From: Podila epigama
Taxonomy: Eukaryota; Mortierellomycota; Mortierellomycetes; Mortierellales; Mortierellaceae
Direction of reading: 5' to 3'
NCBI GenBank assembly: GCA_015679605.1
Contig: JAAAVE010001000.1
Span: 1 to 11,199 of the forward strand
Length of the DNA: 11,199 nt
Positions 1-7,548 of this stretch are shown piece after piece. The stretch's first letter is position 1; every line of letters begins with the position of its first letter. A program made the position numbers and the translations under genes. The notes below the pieces were generated by a model, which saw only the letters and a program-made list of their open reading frames with translations, searched no databases and had not been told where the DNA came from.

Positions 1-2446
1 TGGTCTAATTGGCCTTGGCGCAAGACCTGGAATCCCTTCTTGGCCCTGCCCCAGGCATGACGGCCAATAATGATCATAATGGTCACGCCCTCGACAATAT
101 AAAACAAGCCGCGGATGACCCATGAAAGCATGATGAGGAGCATGTCCATCCACGGGTTCTCGATGCGCTTCAGGTTCATCCGCTGGATTTGATCCTCTAC
201 CTCCTTGAGCTTCACAAAATACGACTCGTTCCATTCAAGCGTGAAATTGTCCACAATCTCCTTAAAGATGGGTTCCTTCTCTAATAGTTGTTCCCCTGTG
301 GCTTCTTGGAGCTGCCAGAGACGCTGTCGGCATTCTTGCAGGTACTGGGCCATCTCTTGAATCCCCTCTCGTGTCGCCTCAAGGTTCAGCCTAAAGCTGA
401 GGGCTGCAGAGATGGGGAACGAGGACAAGGACCCAGAGCCTCCGTTACCATGGTGACCCATTGTACCCGTGCTGAGTGACATTTCTCGTCTCTTCTTTCG
501 TGCCATGAGCGTCTCAAGAGGTGCAATGTGAGGTATCCGCTGAAGACCAGCTGCGCGGATGGCCCGGATCTGATCCCTGTCTGGTTTACTTTGATCCTTT
601 TCAAACTCTTTTTCATCTCCTTCTTGCTCTTGTTCTTTTGCAGCCCTTTCAGCACTTTGACCATCGACCTTTTCATCCTCGTTATCACCGTCCACATCGT
701 CAGCAGCATCTCGCCCTGCCAATGTGTCTGACGATGATAATCTTGCGAAATCAGATCCTTTGCCAAGGGTGTCACGCGAATCCATTTGCTCCAAAACACC
801 ATCCGGTCCATCTTCTATTTGTTCAGGGTCCTGTGAAAGGTGATAGCGCTCAATGGCTGCAGCTCTGGAGTTGGACCATGTTTGAACTTCCTTGATCCAT
901 TTCTCACCATTGTCCAGCTCATGATCAAGGCGAAGTTCGAGCAGGTCCCATTTACGGGCACGGGCCTTGGTCCCAAAGCTCTTTGTTTCTTCAGAACCAA
1001 GCGTCATATGGATATGGAGGACGTCCATCTCTTGGAGATGCGGGGGGAGAAGGTGTGTTGCCTTCATTTCCGATGTAATTCCCACGTATTCGTCGTATGT
1101 CGGCATCGGCTCGCCTGCTGCCAAGAGTGCACTCATATCGACTTTTTTTTTTTTTGTTGTTGTTGTTGTTGTTAAGAATTAAAGAAAGTCAGAGAGCGTA
1201 TAGGAAGTTAGAAAAGGTTGGACGTTTGTTATTTGTGACACGAATCGATAATCCTTCAGTCTCGAAATAATCCAATCATAACCATGGCCATAACCATGGC
1301 TATGCAATGAGTGCCACTGCTTACCAGTTTCGGAACTCCAATCAATGGACGCCAACTCGGGTCTATCTTTGAGCTTGGGCAGCATCCGCTTAGGTATCCG
1401 TTCGACGTCAATTAGCAATTGTGCATTGAACGCGTTCGCGTTTGGCTTGGCGAGGTCAGGATTATTAGAGGGCGCACCGTTGTTGATGGACAGCTCGTCA
1501 GGCCCACTTCCTCCTGTGGCTCCTCCTCCTCCTGCTGCTGCAGTTGCTGGTCCTCCGGTACCATTTCCAGCAAAGGATGACACGGGAGTCAGCTGAGGAG
1601 ACTTTTCGGCTTTGTTGTTTGGGGTTGGTGTCAACATGGATGACTTTTCCATACGGATAGGGTTCAGCATAGGTGACCTGTCAGTCGTTGTCGATATTGT
1701 TGATGTTGGCAAGGATGGCTGTCGAATAGATCCCGAGACGCCTGTGGTTGATGAGGCGGCAGAAGAATGCAATGTCCCTATGCCGCCTACCTTTTCAAGA
1801 GGCGCACTGAGTGGTCCCATCCTGGGAGAGCCCGCTCCAATGATGTCCGGCATCTTGGTTGCCTCCAGTACAGGTGAAGAATTATTACTCAGGACTCTGA
1901 AATTCAACTACGATAATGAAGGGAAAAAAGATGTTAACTCCTTATATATCTTGACGAATGTCACTATAACGATGCGACATGAGAAGTTTCTTTTTTTCTT
2001 TTCATTATACCTTTGGCCGCGAGCTGGTCTCCATAGAGTTCCGGCTAGAAGAGGGTTGACTAAGCGAGAGCCGCGATGATGAGGTGTGGCCTGTGAGGTA
2101 GGCAAGAGCAGGATCCAGCTTCCTACCAAGCGACTTGTTCTCTGGTTGTGGAGGGGGTTTTGCAGAATGTGATTCAAATCCTTGTCCTGGACCCGATCCG
2201 ACTGCTCCTGGGCTTTGAGGATCTCCAGGAATAGTTGGCATTGTTTGTTTTGTCCCTCGTTTCCACATTTTCTCTGTCAGTCGGCGTAAGGAGGAGCGCT
2301 ATATAACAAGTATTTATATGGATTAGGAGATGTGGATATGAATATTCATGTGATAGAATGTAGGTTGGTTGAACATGGTCACGATGCAGCCTTGTCCGTT
2401 TTCTGTGGAGTGTGCCTTCTCGCAATCTCTCTCATCACATACACAC

Positions 2447-2486
<40 letters not shown>

Positions 2487-4878
2487 TGTGTGTGTGTGTG
2501 TGATACGTTTGTTGAGAAAACGCGCTCTACGAGGTGCATGTTTGTCTTTACCTTATTAGATGAAGTCGCTGTTGTAACTGGGACATCGCTTTCGTCTTGG
2601 CTGTCTTCGATTCGCTCTCCTTGTGGCCATGATGTAGGTGGTAAGTAGATGCCCCCCTCATCGTCGGTATATTGAATAGCAGCATTGAGTGTCTCGCCAT
2701 TCTCAAATGACTTTGCCTCTTTACCTTGCGAGGTCTCGTCAGTTGATATTCTACGAATACCGGTCTGCTGTTGCTGTTGCTGTTGCTGCTGCTGTTGTGG
2801 TAGTTGTTGTTGTAGTTGCTGTTGTAGTTGCTGTTGTAGTTGCTGTTGTAGTTGCTGCTCCAAAGGAATAGTTTCTGGCATCTGATATGCATTCTTGTCA
2901 GGGGTCGTTTCTTTTTGTTGTATGGATGTTGGGTCAATGGATGAAGATGAGGTGATGTTTGATCCTCTATGGTGGAGAGGATTACCAATGGATGAAAACG
3001 TGCTTGAAGGCGACACGTCTGATGAGACTGGCTGGGTATCGACTGTTCCTGTGTAGGGAGCCTGGTCCTGGTGCAGGGACGAGAGATTTGTCCTTGTGCT
3101 GGTGTGATTGCTGTTGTGGTTTTGGTTGGCCAAGGGTAGCAAGGAGGAATCACCCGTGGTGGAAACAGGCTGGGACTCGGAGGCGAAACTCTCGGTGGAG
3201 AGAGAGACTGGATAACGCGATCTGTCTTGTGCAATGTTGGGCACTGAGATGGAGGATCCAGAGGATGAAGCCAAGAAGGTATCAAGTCTTTGTTCAGATA
3301 TGCTGTCAAGGGCTGGATATTGTTGCTGCTGTCGCTTGGCCGATGCAGCAGCCTGGGCTGCGACTTGTTCAGCAGCTTTTGCTTCCATGTGGTCGACATC
3401 CCAGATGCAACTTGACTCTTCCACCTTGTCCACGAATCGGTATTTGTCGCTTTTGGACCGCCTGGAGCGGGGTTGGTCGAGTGAAGCTCTGCTCGGGATT
3501 GAGGCAGGGTTGATTTTGGGCAAGGTTTCTCGCAACTTTTGGAGGCGGTTGAGTGGACGTCCTGCATGGATCGACTGAAAGAGATGTGAATACTTTGATT
3601 CCAACGAGGCCTTGCATGTGTTGGATAGATGTAATGTCTTTTCTGAAGGATGAAACTGGGCTATAGTGAAGAAAAGAAAACATAGTCGATGTTTTTAGTA
3701 AAAGAAAAACAGGTTGCCTTAGTGCCAGATTCAGATCATCATGGGTAGGTAGAAGGGGTGAATATTAGCGACAATGATGACGACGACGACAATGATGACG
3801 ACATTGTTGACGACTTACCAATCGTCGCTTCCGAGGTGGGCAAGGAAACGACACGCTGCCGCTTTTGTGTGGGATTGTTGTGTTCAACTCTTTTCTTGGT
3901 CATCTCTGTCAGCTTGAAGACATGATCATCATCGATGGATTCAACCAGACTTTGGATACTGCTGGAGGGCTCCATGCCTGGTCCTGCATAGGTCTGAAGA
4001 TTGGTATTCATACTATTATTATTACTGATGTTACTGACATTGTACTGGTTGCTGCTACCCTTGTTGTCAGTGGTGGGTGTTGAGGTCATTAGAGTCGTTG
4101 TATTATTGCTTTGAGGTGGATGAGGCTGCCGCGGGTCAAACTCCCGTCGTTTAAACCCTACAGGGTCGAAACTGTCATTGACGGCTCCCACCTGGCCTAA
4201 GGGTTCGCCTCGTGCAGTCATCTGTGGGTTATGTGGTTGTTGCTGCTGCCACCCAGGTGCGCGGTAAGCGGTGGTTGTTGTTGTTGAGGAAGGGGTGGTA
4301 GCATTGAAGCTGCTACTCTCAAGTAGGCCATGACCACGACCATGACTGTTATAAGGATCAACACCATGGTATTGGTACTGCGACTGGTGTTGATGCTCAT
4401 GCTGATGTTGATGTTGGGTGTGACCACGTCGATCAGAATAGTTTTGTTCAAAAGAAGAGACACCACCTCCTCTACTTTCAGAGGCAGATGGCGAAGTGTG
4501 GTGACCATGGTGGCTATGATGGCTATGGTGATGGCGACTCTGACGTGGAGTGCGGGGTGAACGCGAGGCGGATGACGAGAGCGGTGATGAGGATTGCTCG
4601 TTGTAAGGACCCAACCATCCTGAGGCAGAATGTTGTGGTGGAATGTGTCGTGGAGATGGCTCTGTCTTGACCCGCTGGCGACCACTGCCTGTTACATGGC
4701 CACTGGCATTGGCATTGCTACTCTCACCGGCATTTCCAATGCCACTGGCACTGAGTGGTGTGTGGTCGTCTGGGTGTGAGGCGGAGGAAGGCGAACTGGG
4801 AAGAGCAAGGCGTGCGTTGTTGAGGTTGGTGTTGTTGCTTGGTGAGGCAGTTGGGGTGAATTCGTAAGATGGGTTCAT
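1..4878 (-). CDS. Large uncharacterised low-complexity protein with predicted membrane segment, 5 exons, 3' end beyond window
   Basis: I do not recognise this family. The proposed exons are 4878-3819, 3642-2552, 2271-2011, 1907-1325 and 1141-1 (continuing), and all phases agree. Donor sites are GTAAGT, GTAAAG, GTATAA and GTAAGC. About 1378 residues are visible. Residues 1-353 are Ser/Asn/Pro/His-rich with a VKTE SUMO-type motif (70-73), His-rich tracts (116-127, 153-171) and a bipartite NLS-like KKR...KRQR (328-342). Residues 355-460 are basic and Ala/Gln-rich. A polyQ/LQQQ tract lies at about 614-646, and Ser/Pro/Gly-rich linkers follow to about 960. Residues 1000-1100 look ordered, 1143-1190 are acidic, 1250-1328 look helical or coiled-coil, and 1332-1357 are hydrophobic, followed by a basic flank. 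The start at 4878 (MNPSYEFT) was chosen because upstream in-frame codons only translate a CA/GT microsatellite. An ER or nuclear membrane location is inferred. Alternatives are two separate genes split near 2268-2551, or different acceptors for exons 3 and 4. Confidence 0.6.
1142..1324 (-). other. Intron 4 of the large gene, with (CAA)n and poly-A next to the acceptor
   Basis: The donor is ACTG|GTAAGC and the acceptor AG ends at 1142. Joining G to TC makes Val999, and the frame then stays open to the window edge for 379 codons. The acceptor is unusual: on the coding strand it is preceded by 13 A residues (1143-1155) and six CAA units (1156-1173), not by a pyrimidine tract. A TTAAC branch-like motif lies just upstream of the CAA units. 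Confidence 0.75.
1908..2010 (-). other. Intron 3 of the large gene
   Basis: The donor is AAG|GTATAA and the acceptor is CGTAG ending at 1908, with a TTAAC branch-like motif about 27 nt before it. The join is in phase 0 (Pro-Lys then Leu-Asn-Phe). A second acceptor, TTTCAG ending at 1897, is in phase only if exon 3 is read in the alternative frame. Confidence 0.6.
2272..2551 (-). other. Intron 2 of the large gene, carrying a compound microsatellite
   Basis: The donor GTAAAG follows AAG at 2552 in phase 0. Read-through of the donor would add a stretch of alternating His-Thr and Leu-Ser that is simply the translated microsatellite and then a stop, so splicing is preferred. Two acceptors are possible. 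GAG ending at 2272 continues the Pro/Ser/Gly-rich frame. CAG ending at 2274 is the better consensus but selects the other open frame. The length is about 280 nt. An independent start codon for a separate downstream gene at 2268 cannot be excluded. Confidence 0.55.
2451..2502. repeat. Compound (AG)17(TG)9 microsatellite
   Basis: Positions 2451-2484 are pure AG dinucleotides and 2485-2502 are pure TG dinucleotides, directly joined. The tract lies inside predicted intron 2 of the large gene. A (CA)-like prelude precedes it at about 2437-2448. Confidence 0.95.
2763..2862 (-). repeat. PolyQ coding tract with a 12-bp tandem repeat (LQQQ units)
   Basis: Four perfect tandem copies of a 12-mer (plus-strand gttgtagttgct) lie at 2809-2856, with a degenerate copy at 2797-2808 and a pure CTG/TTG run on the other side. 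On the coding strand this gives Leu-Gln-Gln-Gln repeats followed by about 11 glutamines, at about residues 614-646 of the large protein. The unit keeps the frame, so copy number can change without a frameshift. Confidence 0.9.
3643..3818 (-). other. Intron 1 of the large left-hand gene
   Basis: On the minus strand the exon ends ATT G with donor GTAAGT at 3818. The acceptor is CCTTCAG ending at 3643. The single-base overhang G joins AA to form Glu354, and the frame then stays open for 363 codons. The intron is 176 nt. This phase match is the main evidence that the 4878-3819 and 3642-2552 segments belong to one gene. On the minus strand, exon 1 read through this donor would only add a Ser-rich run before a stop. 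Confidence 0.8.
4380..4542 (-). repeat. His-rich coding tracts
   Basis: CAT/CAC/CAA-rich coding stretches give His-Gln alternation (residues 153-171) and His-Ser/His-Gly runs (116-127) in exon 1 of the large protein. They are imperfect at DNA level, which suggests older or selected repeats rather than a fresh microsatellite expansion. Confidence 0.8.
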
Positions 4879-5130
4879 GGACAAGAAGACTAAGATGCGT
4901 GTCTCTTTTTTTTCAGTGTGTGTGTAGTATGGGTTGTTTGTGTATGTGTGTGTGGACACGAATGTGTGTGTGGAAGTGTATGGATGAGTAAAGTAACTGT
5001 GCTGGAATGCAACAGATTCTTGATGATGCAAAGTGAAGAGTGTGATGAATGTGTGATGAATGAGAGATGTGAACAGGTGAAGAAAGGGTTCAGATGCTCA
5101 CATTAAAAGTGAGAATGATGGCTTAAGTGA

Positions 5131-5166
5131 GAATGGAGTGGAGTGGAGTGGAGTGGAAGTGGAGTG
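5131..5166. repeat. GAGTG pentanucleotide tandem repeat
   Basis: Four perfect GAGTG units (5136-5155) are flanked by the variant units GAATG and GAAGTGGAGTG. The tract lies about 260 bp upstream of the large gene's start. Confidence 0.9.
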
Positions 5167-5193
5167 AACATGTGAGAATGATCAAATGTGTGG

Positions 5194-5207
5194 AGAATGA
5201 TCATTCT
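5194..5207. repeat. Perfect 14-bp palindrome AGAATGATCATTCT
   Basis: The sequence equals its own reverse complement over 14 bases with no spacer. The half-site AGAATGATC also occurs at 5174-5182. It lies in the divergent promoter region and could bind a dimeric regulator, but no factor can be named. Confidence 0.6.
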
Positions 5208-5307
5208 TGGGCAGGATGTAAAAGGTGTGAATGTATGAATGTATGCATGCATGTATGTCGGTATGGCTCATATTCATCACTCCTTTTTTTTTTTCTCTTT
5301 CACCATC

Positions 5308-5335
5308 CATGTCCCATGTATCATGTCCCATGTAT
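5308..5335. repeat. 14-bp perfect tandem duplication
   Basis: CATGTCCCATGTAT occurs at 5308-5321 and again at 5322-5335 with no spacer. The related CATGTCCCAT recurs at 6222-6231. Confidence 0.85.
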
Positions 5336-5345
5336 TATGAACTTA

Positions 5346-5367
5346 CCATGGACCATATCGTCCATGG
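5346..5367. repeat. Inverted repeat CCATGGAC-N6-GTCCATGG
   Basis: Two perfect 8-bp arms at 5346-5353 and 5360-5367 surround a six-base loop. It could form a hairpin or be a dimeric operator-like site between the divergent genes. The function is unknown. Confidence 0.6.
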
Positions 5368-5550
5368 CCACATTTGCAATGTCACTGACAACAGAAACTG
5401 TAACTGTCATTGAACAATTGCACACTGCACACCAATGTCCTTCGAGGGGTTGCCTTTCTTTGACGTCCCCCCCTTTTTTTTTTTCTCTTGACAACAACCC
5501 ATTGGTAACCACACGCGACATGCGGACACACACACGCGCTACACTCGCTC

Positions 5551-5572
5551 ACACACACACACACACACACAC
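5551..5572. repeat. (AC)11 microsatellite
   Basis: A pure AC run sits inside a longer imperfect CA-rich stretch from about 5525 to 5655, which also includes CAGACAGA and CACGCGCACACA segments. Confidence 0.95.
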
Positions 5573-6538
5573 AGACAGACATTATTGCACATACACATAT
5601 GCAGACCATTGACATTGCACACGCGCACACACACAGACAGTCAAAGAACGCACACATGCACAGATAAAAAAAAAAAGGGTCCTGTTTTCAAGTGCAGGGT
5701 TGGTTCCCCCTTTCTTTCTTTTTTTTGAATGCAGGAACCATTTCTGGCTGTTACCCTAATTCATTGCATGCATGCTACACGCACATAAGGCAGATAGACA
5801 AGACAGGGTGTGTCATCTCTGTCATGTTGGCACATGCCTTTACACCCACCGCGATGCTCAAAACCTGGAGGATGGCAATGGCACATGGTACATAGTTCAT
5901 AGTTCATGATACTTTGAACATGCACAAAAAGTGGACCTGACAGGAAGCGAACAGGATGCATATTCAAAAGAGAAAGAAAAAGGAATCGTACGATTCCATC
6001 CATTCGAAATGACCCTGGTTAAAGCGGTTGGACGTACAGAACCATTGGCCATCACCATTTTGACTACAATGGCTCGAGCAGTTAACCGCGTTTACCTAGA
6101 GCATAGTATGGCATTAATTGGCATGGTATGGCTTGCTCATAAGAAAAAGATGGGGGCATGTGGAAGAAAGGTCTTGAAAGCTCAAAAAGAATTAACTCTG
6201 GTGCGTCAACTTGGTTAAAACCACCATGTTCTCAATCCTGACATGTCCCATACACTTCAACGGTGCATTGGAAACATGGATACCGTTTGGTTACACGGAT
6301 TACAGACGCGAACGCATTCATTCAGAATACATGTTGCATAGATAGGGTATTGTGAACACGTGATACCACCTAAATTTCCCGTTCAAAAAAAAAAAGTCAA
6401 AGCCACTCTCCGTGAGACTCAAAGTTAACTTTTATCAGCCACCGTTCAAAATGAAAGGACAATTGAAGAAAAAAAGAGAGAGTGCGGATTTGATTGAATC
6501 CTCATTACTTTTTTTTTTTTTTCACACAACATTCCGGA

Positions 6539-7021
6539 ATGACATTCCTCACGAGGACGGCATTGGCTCGGACAGCTTCTTACATCCGTAGCAACTCTAC
6601 CAGAAGCATTGTTGTCACACTCCGTCAAAAGTCAACATCATCATCATCATCATCATCATCAACAACCACAAAGACAACCACTTCAAGCACTAAACCTAAA
6701 AGTCCCGAGTTGTTTGATCAGACAGTTGTTCTTTCGAATGGAGCCACCTTCACGTTGAGAACATCCTCTCCTCGCAGCCAGCTGCGCTTGACGCGAGACA
6801 CCCGTAACCACCCCTTGTGGAATCCCGAGTTGAGAGGAACAAGCACTGGAGATGATTCCGGACAGTTGTCAAAGTTTGCCAAAAAGTTTGGAGACATGGA
6901 TGGTTTTGGAGATTTGGAATTCGCTGACGGAGGTGATGTCGATCGGAAGAGCCTTACTGCCAAGCAGGTTGCACAGGCAACACCAACTACCGGTGGAAAG
7001 GGCAAGGGCAAGAAGAAGTAG
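6539..7021 (+). CDS. MRPL36: Mitochondrial large-subunit ribosomal protein bL31m
   Basis: The product (160 aa) is a structural protein of the mitochondrial large ribosomal subunit, inferred to be nuclear-encoded and imported into the matrix. Residues 1-33 are Arg/Ser/Thr-rich with no acidic residue, as in a mitochondrial presequence. A Ser/Thr-rich linker follows (33-51). The core at 62-96 reads LSNGATF, then RLTRDTRNHPLWNP. This is the hallmark of fungal bL31m, as I remember it from the yeast protein (LSDG, then RL...D.RN.PLWNP). A fungal-type extension with FAKKFGDMDGFGD (113-125) leads to a Lys/Gly tail. The start at 6539 is chosen because an in-frame ATG at 6494 would only add residues encoded by the poly-T tract. 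There is no intron. The gene converges on LCB1. Confidence 0.9.
   Translation: MTFLTRTALARTASYIRSNSTRSIVVTLRQKSTSSSSSSSSTTTKTTTSSTKPKSPELFDQTVVLSNGATFTLRTSSPRSQLRLTRDTRNHPLWNPELRGTSTGDDSGQLSKFAKKFGDMDGFGDLEFADGGDVDRKSLTAKQVAQATPTTGGKGKGKKK
6637..6660 (+). repeat. (ATC)8 trinucleotide repeat encoding poly-Ser
   Basis: Eight ATC units, read in frame as TCA, encode the Ser run at residues 33-41 of bL31m, between the presequence and the ribosomal core. Confidence 0.95.
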
Positions 7022-7162
7022 TTGTTTTCTTTTTTTCTTCTTTCTCGTCTCACTTTTTCCGTCCCTTTATTCGCACTCGTTTTCTTGTACCTTTTTTTTT
7101 TATTGTTTTATGTCCGATTTTATCCTATTCATTTTGTAGACACTTTACATTCTTTTCGATTT

Positions 7163-7228
7163 CAGCAACAGTAGCAGTAGCAGCAGCAACAACAACAATA
7201 ACAACAACAGCAGCAGCAGCAGCAGCAA
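7163..7228. repeat. Imperfect CAG/CAA triplet repeat in the bL31m 3' flank
   Basis: CAG, CAA and TAG-type triplets run for about 66 bp, ending in six CAG/CAGCAA-like units. In-frame TAG and TAA triplets and the position after the bL31m stop make it non-coding. Confidence 0.85.
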
Positions 7229-7294
7229 CTTGTTGAATCCAATCTCTCATCACCGAAAACGCAAAGAACATATCCCTTTTTTTTTTCTATTCGC

Positions 7295-7300
7295 AATAAA
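7295..7300 (+). terminator. Candidate poly(A) signal of bL31m
   Basis: AATAAA lies 274 bp after the bL31m stop and is followed by ACATTACATAG. It is the first canonical plus-strand hexamer after the gene. Fungal signals are degenerate, so an earlier site is possible. Confidence 0.4.
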
Positions 7301-7548
7301 ACATTACATAGACACCTTCCTCATGAACAAGGAAACACTACTTTTGAAATTTGTTTCTTTTCATTATATTTTGGAGACAGCAGTAGATAATATTATTAAA
7401 GGTGACGATAAATAAAAAAAAAGGATAAAGAGTCAGAACAAAAAAACGAGCAAAGCGAGGATTAATAAATCAAATATCAAATAAAGAATGAGAGAGAGAG
7501 AGTAAAAGAAATAGAGAACGATGGACAGACAGGAACCAAGTACAGCCT

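Larger units (their letters stand above)
4879..6538. other. Divergent intergenic region, rich in simple repeats, no gene recognised
   Basis: This 1.66 kb stretch separates the start of the large minus-strand gene from the start of bL31m on the plus strand, so it should hold both promoters. It contains GT-rich DNA (4915-4975), GAGTG repeats, short palindromes, a 14-bp tandem duplication, an (AC)11 tract and T runs at 5283-5293 and 5471-5483. The longest open frame in the right half is 95 codons at 5931-6218 and has no recognisable motif. I see no tRNA or other RNA gene and no clear TATA box. Confidence 0.6.
7022..7548. other. Convergent 3' region between bL31m and LCB1
   Basis: The stretch is T-rich just after the bL31m stop and A-rich towards LCB1. 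Plus-strand AATAAA hexamers occur at 7295-7300, 7411-7416, 7464-7469 and 7480-7485. Minus-strand AATAAA (plus-strand tttatt) occurs at 7066-7071 and 7099-7104, inside the likely bL31m 3' UTR. The two transcripts may therefore overlap tail to tail. No gene is seen here. Confidence 0.6.

Noticed and set aside
1612-2079. 155-codon plus-strand open frame
   Set aside because: It runs antisense across exon 4, intron 3 and part of exon 3 of the minus-strand gene, with no motif or start context of its own.
2435-2551. Extension of exon 2 into His-Thr and Leu-Ser repeats before a stop
   Set aside because: The extension is only the translated microsatellite beyond a good GTAAAG donor and is better read as intron.
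2959-3513. 184-codon plus-strand open frame
   Set aside because: It is antisense to exon 2 of the large gene, which has consistent splice phases and typical composition. It has no recognisable domain and is Trp/Cys/Arg-rich, as expected of a shadow frame.
4879-5031. Longer N-terminus of the large protein
   Set aside because: The extra residues come from CA/GT-repeat DNA. The Met at 4878 starts the normal-composition sequence.
5127-5612. 161-codon plus-strand open frame in the intergenic region
   Set aside because: It is dominated by GAGTG, poly-T and CA repeats, ends in a run of His-Thr codons, and has no plausible protein character.
7163-7228. CAG/CAA run as a polyQ exon with TTTCAG as acceptor
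   Set aside because: In-frame TAG/TAA triplets occur and there is no matching donor or downstream coding sequence. It lies after a complete bL31m gene.
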